A stretch of 64,000 bases of DNA, taken from Alphaproteobacteria bacterium. Lineage in GTDB: Bacteria; Pseudomonadota; Alphaproteobacteria; Sphingomonadales; Sphingomonadaceae. Below the pieces are notes generated by a model that was given only the letters and a program-made list of their open reading frames with translations, did no database searches and had not been told where the DNA came from. Numbering within the stretch: position 1 is the first letter of the stretch; every line of letters begins with the position of its first letter. Shown in pieces: positions 40,979-48,451 of the stretch. The position numbers were made by a program, and so were the translations under genes. Where the stretch lies: NCBI GenBank assembly GCA_018970445.1, contig JAGWWF010000001.1, positions 62,001-126,000 on the forward strand. The letters run 5' to 3'.

Positions 40979-41895
40979 CCATGTTCCCAGCCCAGCCGGT
41001 CCGGCAGGGCGATCGGCGTGCTGGCGAGGCGGAGTGACAGGCCGGCACCAGCCGAAACCGTGCCGATGCGCGTCACCGCGGTCTTGCCGGCCAGCGCCGC
41101 CACATCCACCCCGGCCGGCGCGGTGAACAGCAGTTCATAATCATCGCCCGCCGTCACCCGCGCCAGCAGATCATCGCGATTCGCTGCCGGCCGGCCCAAT
41201 GGCACGGCGGCCAGATCGATGGCGAGGGCAACGCCGCTGGCCGCCGCCAGCCGCTGCGCATCGATCAGCAGCCCGTCCGACACGTCCAGGCCGGCCGTTG
41301 CCACCCCGCCCAGCGCCCGGCCCAGCGCCAGGCGCGGGGTGGGGCGGCGGAAACGGTTGAGCAGGACCTCGTCGAACGGCGCGCGCGCCTGTGCCACCGC
41401 CAGCCCCAGCCCGGCATCGCCGATCGTGCCCGATACCCACAGCGCGTCGCCCGGCTGCGCCCCGGCCCGGCCCAGCGCCCGGCCCGGCTCCACCCAGCCG
41501 ATGGCGGTCAGGCCCAGCACATGCGCGGCCAGCCCGCCCACCGTGTCCCCGCCCCACAGCGCCACGCCGAAATGATCGAGCGCGCGGGCAAGGCCGGCGG
41601 TGAAGGCATCCCGCCAGGCCGCATCGGCCGGGCCGGCCAGCCCCAGCAGCACGCCGGCCGGGGTGGCGGCCATGGCGGCCAGATCCGACAGATTCACCGC
41701 CAGCAGCTTCCACGCCACATCACCGGGCGGATCATCGGGCAGATAATGCACGCCGGCGGCCAGCACATCATGGGTGAACACCAGATCGCGGCCCAGCGGC
41801 GGCGTCCACACCGCGGCATCATCGGCCAGGCCGCGCGCGGCCGGGCTGGTGGCGATGGGCGCCAGGCGGCGGGCGATGAAGTCCCGCTCTGCCAC
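40975..41895 (-). CDS. thiL: Thiamine-monophosphate kinase
   Basis: 306 aa of the PurM/ThiL ATP-binding fold. It phosphorylates thiamine monophosphate to the active pyrophosphate. Motifs: DDAAVWTPPLGRDLVFTHDVLAAGVHY (start region, given here in order of its Asp ligands), AVNLSDLAAMAATPAG, LWGGDTVGGLAAHVLGLTAIG, GLDVSDGLLIDAQRLA and RVTAGDDYELLFTAPA. The start is GTG 41895, only 4 nt after the nusB stop, a common gene order in alphaproteobacteria. No upstream ATG fits the conserved start. Confidence 0.94.
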   Translation of the reverse strand: MAERDFIARRLAPIATSPAARGLADDAAVWTPPLGRDLVFTHDVLAAGVHYLPDDPPGDVAWKLLAVNLSDLAAMAATPAGVLLGLAGPADAAWRDAFTAGLARALDHFGVALWGGDTVGGLAAHVLGLTAIGWVEPGRALGRAGAQPGDALWVSGTIGDAGLGLAVAQARAPFDEVLLNRFRRPTPRLALGRALGGVATAGLDVSDGLLIDAQRLAAASGVALAIDLAAVPLGRPAANRDDLLARVTAGDDYELLFTAPAGVDVAALAGKTAVTRIGTVSAGAGLSLRLASTPIALPDRLGWEHG

Positions 41896-41899
41896 CGGC

Positions 41900-42361
41900 C
41901 TATCCGCGCACGCGCCGGGCCAGCGTGTCGAGCAGACCGTTGACGAAGCGCGCTTCCTTTTCGGGGTGGAAGGCGTGGGCAACGTCCACATATTCGTTGA
42001 TCACGCTGGCCGCCGGCACATCGGCGCGCGCCACCAGTTCATAGGCGGCGGCGCGCAGCAGGGCGCGCATCGGCCGATCCAGCCGATCGAGCGTCCAGCC
42101 TTCAGCCAGCCCGGCGCTGATCAGCCCGTCCAGCTCGGCCTGGCGCTGCGCCACGCCGGCCACGACATCATCGAAGAAAGCTTCGTCGGCGGCCAGATAT
42201 TCGGCGCCCTCGATCTCCTGGCCCAGCCGGTGCTGGTGAAATTCGGTGAGCAGCCGCGGCACGCTTTCGCCCGGGCCGCCGCCGCGCATCTCGTGCTGAT
42301 ACAGGGCCTGGACGGCGGCAAGCCGGGCAGCGGAGCGGGCGCGATAATCGGTGGTGGTCAC
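41900..42361 (-). CDS. nusB: Transcription antitermination factor NusB
   Basis: 153 aa all-helical RNA-binding protein that joins NusE (S10) on boxA to keep rRNA transcription antiterminated. It has RSAARLAAVQALYQHEM near the N-terminus, RPMRALLRAAAYELVAR with the RNA-facing basic residues, and PAASVINEYVDVAHAF...FVNGLLDTLAR at the end, all typical. The start is GTG 42361; a longer in-frame opening exists but lacks conservation. It is coupled to thiL and divergent from dnaB. Confidence 0.94.
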   Translation of the reverse strand: MTTTDYRARSAARLAAVQALYQHEMRGGGPGESVPRLLTEFHQHRLGQEIEGAEYLAADEAFFDDVVAGVAQRQAELDGLISAGLAEGWTLDRLDRPMRALLRAAAYELVARADVPAASVINEYVDVAHAFHPEKEARFVNGLLDTLARRVRG

Positions 42362-42514
42362 GGCCGGGGCCTTACGCCGATTCCGGACGATTGGGCAAGC
42401 GCGGCGGGTGGGTGCCACTTGTCCACAGGCCATGCACACAGCTGCCCACCCCGAAATTTGCCGGCGTGGGCGCTGGCGGGTTGAGCCGGGGCGGCCATTG
42501 CGCGACAAGCGGGC

Positions 42515-44023
42515 ATGGCCACCCTCCCCCCTCCGCTTGCCCCGTCTGCCCCGGCGCTGCGCATCGTCGATCCGGCCCAGCCGCTGGCCGGCCTGCCGCA
42601 GAATCTGGAGGCCGAAGCCGCGCTGCTGGGCGCGCTGATGATCGACAACCGGCTGGTGGAAGATGTCGTCACCAAGCTGAAGCCCGATCATTTCGCCGAT
42701 CCGCTGCACGGCCGCATCTTTGCCGCCGTGCTCACCCTGGCGGCGCGCGGCATGGCGGCAACACCGGTCACGCTGAAACCGCTGTTCGATGCCGATCCGG
42801 CGATGATCGAGCTGGGCGGGCCGGGCTATCTCGCCACCCTCACCCAGAATGGCGCGGCATTGCTGGCGGCACGGGACTTTGCCAGCCAGATCTATGATCT
42901 GGCGCTGCTGCGCGAGCTGATCCGGGTGGGCCGCGACATGGTGAGCGAAGCCTGCGACACCAGCCGCGACATCGCCCCGATCCAGCAGATCGAGGCGGCC
43001 GAAATGGCGCTCTACAAGGTGGCCGAGGCCGGCGAGGTGCAGGGCGCGGTGAAAAGCTTCCGCGAGGCGGCGATGGAGGCGGTGAAGATGGCCGACCGCG
43101 CCAAGCGGTCGGGCGGGCATCTGTCGGGCTATACCACCGGCCTCACCGGCCTGAACGAGAAGATGGGCGGCCTGCACCGGTCCGACCTTGTCATCCTCGC
43201 CGGGCGCCCGGCAATGGGCAAGACCAGCCTTGCCACCAACATCGCCTTTTCCTGCGCCCAGCGCCATGCCGCCGATCTGGCGCGCGGGGTGGAACCGGAA
43301 AAATCCAGCGGTGCGCCGGTGGCCTTCTTCAGCCTGGAAATGTCGTCCGATCAGCTCGCCACCCGCATCCTGGCCGAACAATCCGAAGTGAACGGCGAAG
43401 CGCTGCGCATGGGCAAGATCAGCGATGAGGATTTTGCCCGGCTGGCCCGCGCCTCCACCGATCTGACCGGCCTGCCGCTGTGGGTGGACGATACGCCCGG
43501 CCTGTCGATCGCCGCCCTGCGCACCCGCGCCCGCCGGCTGAAGCGCCAGCATGGCATCGGCCTGATCGTGGTGGATTATCTGCAACTGCTCACCGGATCG
43601 AAAATGGGGGGCAGCGACAATCGGGTGCAGGAGATTTCCGAGATCACCCGCGGCCTGAAAACCCTGGCCAAGGAGCTGAACGTGCCGGTGCTGGCGCTGT
43701 CGCAGCTCAGCCGCGCGGTGGAAAACCGCGAGGACAAGCGGCCGCAGCTGGCCGATCTGCGCGAAAGCGGCACCATCGAGCAGGATGCCGACATCGTGAT
43801 GTTCGTCTATCGCGACGAATATTATCACAGCCTGAAAAAGCCTGACGATTCCGAGGTCGAGAAGCTGGCCAAGTGGAAGGAGAAGGCGGCGGCGATCTTC
43901 AACCAGGCCGATGTGATCATCGCCAAGCAGCGCCATGGCGCCACCGGCACCGTGCCGCTCACCTTCATCAAGGAATTCACCAAGTTCACCGATCGGGCCG
44001 AGGGCGAATATCCCGGCTATTGA
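42515..44023 (+). CDS. dnaB: Replicative DNA helicase
   Basis: 502 aa hexameric 5'-3' helicase of the replication fork. The N-terminal DnaG-interacting domain contains PQNLEAEAALLGALMIDNRL; the RecA-fold ATPase has Walker A GRPAMGKTS (about 229-237), FSLEMSSDQL, LIVVDYLQLLTG (Walker B, about 350) and LSQLSRAVENREDKRPQLAD. The C-terminal KQRHGATGTV and the arginine-finger region are present. There is no intein or insertion. Length is normal. Confidence 0.97.
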   Translation: MATLPPPLAPSAPALRIVDPAQPLAGLPQNLEAEAALLGALMIDNRLVEDVVTKLKPDHFADPLHGRIFAAVLTLAARGMAATPVTLKPLFDADPAMIELGGPGYLATLTQNGAALLAARDFASQIYDLALLRELIRVGRDMVSEACDTSRDIAPIQQIEAAEMALYKVAEAGEVQGAVKSFREAAMEAVKMADRAKRSGGHLSGYTTGLTGLNEKMGGLHRSDLVILAGRPAMGKTSLATNIAFSCAQRHAADLARGVEPEKSSGAPVAFFSLEMSSDQLATRILAEQSEVNGEALRMGKISDEDFARLARASTDLTGLPLWVDDTPGLSIAALRTRARRLKRQHGIGLIVVDYLQLLTGSKMGGSDNRVQEISEITRGLKTLAKELNVPVLALSQLSRAVENREDKRPQLADLRESGTIEQDADIVMFVYRDEYYHSLKKPDDSEVEKLAKWKEKAAAIFNQADVIIAKQRHGATGTVPLTFIKEFTKFTDRAEGEYPGY

Positions 44024-44172
44024 TCCGGTCGGCCCCCGTCATTTCGCCACTATCCGCCCCTGCCGGCGCAGCGCATCCCGGACGTCGGACAACATGCCTC
44101 TGGCGCTGCGGCGATGCCGGTGGCAGTCTGGCGGCACAGTCAGCCAAAAGGGCGCGGGGAAACAGGGGTCTG

Positions 44173-45765
44173 ATGATCAGCATGACGCAGGGGCCGACGC
44201 GGCGCGAGGTGTTGCGCGCGATCGGGATGATGGCCGGCACCGCGGTGCTGTATCAGGCGATGGAGGTGCTGGGCCACGCCAGGGAGACCCAGTTCGCCGG
44301 CCCGCCCAACCTGCAGGGCGCGCGGCCGGGCACCAGGGTGGTGGTGCTGGGTGCCGGGCTGGCCGGCATGCTGGCCGCCTACGAGCTGGCCAAGGCCGGC
44401 TATGCCGTGCAGATCCTGGAATACAACAACCGCCCCGGTGGCCGGAACTGGTCGCTCTATGGCGGCGATACCTATACCGAACTGGGCGGTGCCACGCAGA
44501 AGGTCGGCTTTGCGCCGGGCAATTATCTCAACCCCGGCCCGTGGCGCATCCCCTATCACCACCGCGCCCTGCTGCATTATTGCAAGGCGTTCGGCGTGGC
44601 GCTGGAACCCTTCATCCAGATGAACCAGCAGGCGCTGGTGCACAGTTCCAGGGCGTTCGGCGGCAAGCCGATGCGTTATCGCGAGCTGCACGCCGATTGG
44701 GATGGCAATGTGGCGGAACTGCTGTCCAAGGCCATCGACAATCGCGGCCTCGATACGGTCATGACCAAGGAAGATGCCGACCGGCTGCGCCTGGCGCTGC
44801 GCGACTGGGGCGCGCTCGACAAGGATTTCAAGTACGGCAGGAATTATCGTTCCTCGCGCCGGCGCGGCTTTGACCGGCCGCAGGGCGGCGGCGTGCTGGG
44901 CGAGCCGATCCCGTCCGAACCCCACGCCTTCAAGGATATTCTCGACAGCGGCATCTGGCGCATCGTCGCCCAGCACATGAGCATCGATCACCAGCATGCC
45001 ATGTTCCAGCCGGTGGGCGGCATGGGCATGATCGGCCGCGGCTTTGCCAAACAGGTGGAAGGCAAGATCCGTTACAACCAGAAGGTCACGGCGATCAGCC
45101 AGCAGGGCGGCAAGGTGACGGTGACGCACAGCGACACCGGCACCGGCGTCACCAGCACCACCGAGGCCGATTATTGCGTCTGCACCATTCCGCTGTCGGT
45201 GCTGTCGCAGATCGATGTGGACTGCAACCCGGCCATGGATGAAGCGATCCGGGCGGTGCCCTATTCCAATTCGGTCAAGGTCGGCCTGGAGTTCAAGCGC
45301 CGTTTCTGGGAAGAGGATGAAGCCATCTATGGCGGCATCAGCTTCACCGACCGCGAAATCGCCATGATCTCCTATCCGTCGGGGCGGCTGCACAGCGATG
45401 GCCCGGCGGTGATCCTGGGCGCCTATACCTTCGGCCCGGCCAGTTACAAGTTCGCCGGGATGACGCCGGAAGAGCGCATCGCGCGCGCGCTGGAACAGGG
45501 CAGCGTGTTCCATCCCGGCCGGTACAAGGAAGAGTATATCGGCGGCGCCACCGTGGCCTGGAGCCGCAGCCCCTTCACCCTGGGCTGCTGCGCCATGTGG
45601 AACGAAGACACCCGCAAGCAGCATTACCAGACGCTGTGCGCCGTCGACAACCGGCTGGTGCTGGCCGGCGAACATGCGTCCTATGTTGGTTGCTGGATGG
45701 AAGGGGCGATCCTGTCATCCCTCGATGCCATCACCCGCCTGCACAAGCGCGCGCTGGAGGCCTGA
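44173..45765 (+). CDS. Tat-exported FAD-dependent amine oxidase
   Basis: 530 aa. A twin-arginine signal (TRREVLRAIG, residues 9-18, then a hydrophobic stretch) directs folded export to the periplasm. The flavin fold follows: VVVLGAGLAGMLAAYELAKA (Rossmann, about 57-77), EYNNRPGGRNWSLY, the substrate domain, and LAGEHASYVGCWMEGAILSS (about 496-515), the C-terminal FAD motif of the monoamine oxidase family. It would oxidise a primary or secondary amine to an imine. The cytochrome c gene begins 1 nt after its stop with a strong ribosome site, suggesting electrons go to the cytochrome rather than O2. ATG 44173 follows AGGGG; ATG 44182 is possible. The substrate is unknown. Confidence 0.9.
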   Translation: MISMTQGPTRREVLRAIGMMAGTAVLYQAMEVLGHARETQFAGPPNLQGARPGTRVVVLGAGLAGMLAAYELAKAGYAVQILEYNNRPGGRNWSLYGGDTYTELGGATQKVGFAPGNYLNPGPWRIPYHHRALLHYCKAFGVALEPFIQMNQQALVHSSRAFGGKPMRYRELHADWDGNVAELLSKAIDNRGLDTVMTKEDADRLRLALRDWGALDKDFKYGRNYRSSRRRGFDRPQGGGVLGEPIPSEPHAFKDILDSGIWRIVAQHMSIDHQHAMFQPVGGMGMIGRGFAKQVEGKIRYNQKVTAISQQGGKVTVTHSDTGTGVTSTTEADYCVCTIPLSVLSQIDVDCNPAMDEAIRAVPYSNSVKVGLEFKRRFWEEDEAIYGGISFTDREIAMISYPSGRLHSDGPAVILGAYTFGPASYKFAGMTPEERIARALEQGSVFHPGRYKEEYIGGATVAWSRSPFTLGCCAMWNEDTRKQHYQTLCAVDNRLVLAGEHASYVGCWMEGAILSSLDAITRLHKRALEA

Positions 45766-45766
45766 A

Positions 45767-46168
45767 ATGCGTGTTGTCCTGATCCTTGCCGCCGTGCTGG
45801 CGGCGACGCCGGCGCTGGCGCAGACGCCCGCCAAGGCCCCACCCGCGCCGCATCCGGGGGCCGAAATCTATCAGAATGTCTGCCAGGCCTGCCACATGGC
45901 CAATGCCGGCGGCGGCGAAGGCGCCGGCCGCATTCCGGCCCTGGCGAAGAACGGCGCGCTGGCAGCCGCGACCTATCCGATCCTGGTCGTTACCGGTGGC
46001 AAGGGCGCCATGCCCTGGTTTCGCGGCAGCCTGACCGACACCCAGATTGCCGACGTGATCAACTATGTCCGCAGCAATTTCGGCAACCGGTACAAGGACA
46101 AGGTGACGGCTGCCATGGTGGCCGAACAGGGCATTGCGGCCCCGCGCGGCGGCATGGGCGAACGCTGA
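45767..46168 (+). CDS. Periplasmic class I cytochrome c
   Basis: 133 aa. Signal peptide 1-19 (ending ATPALA/Q), heme attachment site CQACH at 39-43 and probable axial Met82 in GGKGAMPWF, followed by LTDTQIADVINYVRSNFGN, the C-terminal helix of class I c-type cytochromes. A single heme is expected. GGAGG lies 6 nt before the ATG and within the last codons of the amine oxidase gene, so the two are cotranscribed and translationally linked. It is likely the electron acceptor of that enzyme. Confidence 0.93.
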   Translation: MRVVLILAAVLAATPALAQTPAKAPPAPHPGAEIYQNVCQACHMANAGGGEGAGRIPALAKNGALAAATYPILVVTGGKGAMPWFRGSLTDTQIADVINYVRSNFGNRYKDKVTAAMVAEQGIAAPRGGMGER

Positions 46169-46177
46169 GCGGCGGCT

Positions 46178-46510
46178 TCAGACCGAAAAGCTGGTGCCGC
46201 AGCCGCAGCCCGATGCGGCATTGGGGTTGCGCACCTCGAAGGCGGCCGCGCCGATGCGTTCGACATAATCCACCTCGGCCCCGGCCACGAACGGCAGGGT
46301 TTCGGGATCGATCAGCATGGTGATGCCATCGGTTTCCACCGCCATGTCATCGGGGGTGGGCGCGGCCTCTAGGCCAAAGCGATATTGAAAGCCGGCACAG
46401 CCGCCGCCATCCACGGCCAACCGCAGCATCAGGCCGGGTTTGCCCTGGCGGGCGGCAATGGCAGCAACGCGGGCGGCGGCGGCCGGGGTCAGGCGCGGGG
46501 TCGTATCCAT
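46178..46510 (-). CDS. erpA: Iron-sulfur cluster insertion protein (A-type carrier)
   Basis: 110 aa HesB/IscA-like carrier that hands [Fe-S] clusters to apo-proteins. The three cluster Cys are present: C38 in GGGCAGFQY and C102, C104 in SGCGCG near the C-terminus. Overall length and the FVAGAEVDYVE segment fit the ErpA/IscA branch; ErpA is the name used in related genomes. It lies convergent with the cytochrome gene, 9 nt apart, and is not part of an isc or suf cluster here. Confidence 0.92.
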   Translation of the reverse strand: MDTTPRLTPAAAARVAAIAARQGKPGLMLRLAVDGGGCAGFQYRFGLEAAPTPDDMAVETDGITMLIDPETLPFVAGAEVDYVERIGAAAFEVRNPNAASGCGCGTSFSV

Positions 46511-46555
46511 GACATCAATGTAAGGCGCAGCCGGGCGGCTGGCAACCGGGTGCGA

Positions 46556-47545
46556 TCAGCGGCCGCTGCGCGGGGTCCAGCGCCGGCCGCCGGCCATCAC
46601 CTCGTCACCTTCGGCCAGCGGCGCAAAGGGTTCATCGGCCGCGATCGTCAGCGGCGCAATCACCACCGGCCGCGACCGTGCCGGACTGTTCAGGCCAAAG
46701 CTGGCCAGATCGATGAACGGCTGCGGATCAAGCGGGCGGCCATCAAGGCGGATTTCAAAGTGGAGATGGGTGCCGGTGGAACGGCCGGTGGAGCCCATGC
46801 CGCCGATCACCTGGCCCTGGCGCACCGTGTCGCCGGCCTTCACGTGAAAGCGCGTCATGTGGCCATAGCGGGTTTCCATGCCATTGCCATGATCGACCAC
46901 GACCACCTTGCCATAACCGGCCCACCAGCCGGCGCGCACCACCACGCCATCGGCGGCGGCATGAATGGCATCGCCGGTGCCGCCCAGCATGTCGATGCCG
47001 GCGTGGAAGGCGCCGCCACCATGGAAGGGATCGGCGCGATAGCCGAAATCCGATGACGGCCGGTAATGATTGACCGGCAGGAAGGCCGGGATGCGGGCAA
47101 AGGTGGCCGAAACCCGGGCCATGCGCGCGGCATTGGCCTGAAGATCGCGCACCTGCGGATCGGTGGCGGCGATGAACGGGCCGCCCACAGCGCCGGTGCC
47201 CAGGAACCGGGCCGGATCGAGGCCGAGGCGCTGCAGCACGGCTTCGGCGCGGGCCTCGCCGGCCGGGGCAGCGCCGATCAGCGCGGCAACCGACTGGCCG
47301 GCGCGCGGCAGCATGCGCGCCAGCGCCGCCGGATCGGTGCGATCATTGGCCAGCGCGGCCAGAAATTCGCTGCGCGCCGCCGCCACGCTGCCCATCGGCA
47401 CTGTGGCGCTGTCATCGCCCAGGCTGGTGTCGCAGGCGGCAGCGGCGGAGATGGTGGCGGGTGCGGCCTGGCCCAGCGCGGGCGCGGCAACGGCGATCAG
47501 GGCCAGCAGCCCCGCCTTTGCCAATCTGCCCAGTTGCCAAGCCAT
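46556..47545 (-). CDS. M23-family peptidoglycan endopeptidase
   Basis: 329 aa. A signal peptide (1-27, ending GQA) and a helical linker (about 60-150) precede a LytM domain (about 190-300): FGYRADPFHGGGAFHAGIDM supplies two zinc ligands (H and D), GNGMETRYGHM the next motif, and GTHLHFEIRLDGRPLDPQPF the final HxH. With all ligands intact it should cut peptide crosslinks in the wall rather than act only as an activator. It stands upstream of a 441-nt gap that should hold its promoter. Confidence 0.92.
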   Translation of the reverse strand: MAWQLGRLAKAGLLALIAVAAPALGQAAPATISAAAACDTSLGDDSATVPMGSVAAARSEFLAALANDRTDPAALARMLPRAGQSVAALIGAAPAGEARAEAVLQRLGLDPARFLGTGAVGGPFIAATDPQVRDLQANAARMARVSATFARIPAFLPVNHYRPSSDFGYRADPFHGGGAFHAGIDMLGGTGDAIHAAADGVVVRAGWWAGYGKVVVVDHGNGMETRYGHMTRFHVKAGDTVRQGQVIGGMGSTGRSTGTHLHFEIRLDGRPLDPQPFIDLASFGLNSPARSRPVVIAPLTIAADEPFAPLAEGDEVMAGGRRWTPRSGR

Positions 47546-47986
47546 GATGCAGTTGCGACCCTTGTTTGCCCAGGGTCGCCGTGGTCAAGAAATCGGCGAT
47601 GCCGGACTCATCATCCGGACAGAACGACCCTTGCCTTGGCTATCCCCTCATCGACCGGACACCCGGTTGACGCGGTTCATCAAGCAGCAAGGTGGGGCCG
47701 TCACAACCGGGCAAACACCCGCCAGCGGCCAACCGTTCACCGCCGGCGACGAGTTGTGAAAAAATCGTGGCAGCGGTCACGCAACCGCGGTCGGGATGGG
47801 GCCGTAACTGCCGATCGGGCATCCCGGTTCCGGCCGCCGGCCGGCCGGAGCAGGGTCAAGCGAGGACGCCCCGAGGCTGGCGCCGATTCGGCGCGCAGGC
47901 GAGACGGGATCGCGCGTTCGCCTTGAGTCGGCCCAGCCTCGCCTTTTGCACCCGCGGTGCCGGGGGCCCCGTCTTTCGCCCGCGTC
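47546..47986. other. 441-nt gap without a convincing gene
   Basis: No open frame here has a family match or good ribosome site. The only feature is a weak stem on the minus strand (GCGGT/ACCGC near 47775-47795) followed 8 nt later by TTTTTT, which could end the tat-glnE-bcp transcript. The promoter of the M23 peptidase gene should lie at the left end. It is GC-rich and shows no repeat unit like those elsewhere in the window. Confidence 0.4.
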
Positions 47987-48451
47987 TCAGCCCAGCGCCT
48001 GCGCTGCGGCCAGCACCGCCTCGGCATGGCCGGGCACCTTCACCTTGGGCCAGGCCTGGGCAATGATGCCGTCGCGGCCGATCAGGAAGGTGGCGCGTTC
48101 GATCCCCATGTATGTCTTGCCGTACATGGATTTTTCCACCCACACGCCAAAGGCCTCGGTCACGTCGCCGGGATCGCTGCCCAGCAGCACGGTCAGGCCG
48201 TGCTTGGCACGGAATTTGGCATGGGCCGCCACGCTGTCGCGCGATATGCCGATCACCACCGTATCGGCCGCATCGAAATCGGCCTGCAGCGCCGAAAACG
48301 CCTTGCCTTCGTTGGTGCAGCCCGGCGTGTCATCCTTGGGATAGAAATAGACCACCAGCTTCCTGCCCGCAAAATCGCTGCTGGCGATCGGCCCGGTGTC
48401 GCCGGGCAGGGCAAAGGCGGGGGCGGGGCTGCCGGGCTGCGGGCTGGTCAT
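47987..48451 (-). CDS. bcp: Thioredoxin-dependent peroxiredoxin (Bcp/PrxQ type)
   Basis: 154 aa peroxidase that reduces hydroperoxides. The peroxidatic Cys45 sits in DDTPGCTNEG; the second Cys five residues on, present in E. coli Bcp, is absent, so this is a 1-Cys or atypical member needing another thiol partner. LVVYFYPKD, VVIGISRDSVAAHAKF and ATFLIGRDGIIA complete the thioredoxin fold. AAGGAG precedes ATG 48451, which overlaps the glnE stop (ATGA). It is last gene of the tatABC-glnE-bcp operon. Confidence 0.93.
   Translation of the reverse strand: MTSPQPGSPAPAFALPGDTGPIASSDFAGRKLVVYFYPKDDTPGCTNEGKAFSALQADFDAADTVVIGISRDSVAAHAKFRAKHGLTVLLGSDPGDVTEAFGVWVEKSMYGKTYMGIERATFLIGRDGIIAQAWPKVKVPGHAEAVLAAAQALG

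Noticed and set aside
41900-43936. A 678-codon open frame on the minus strand covering dnaB
   Set aside because: Only its last 153 codons (nusB) are real. The rest is antisense to dnaB, low-complexity His/Gln/Arg/Gly-rich, as expected from the mirrored codon bias of GC-rich genes.
47546-47986. Possible small RNA in the gap between the M23 peptidase and bcp
   Set aside because: No clear promoter-terminator pair or conserved fold could be seen; only a weak 5-bp stem before TTTTTT on the minus strand.
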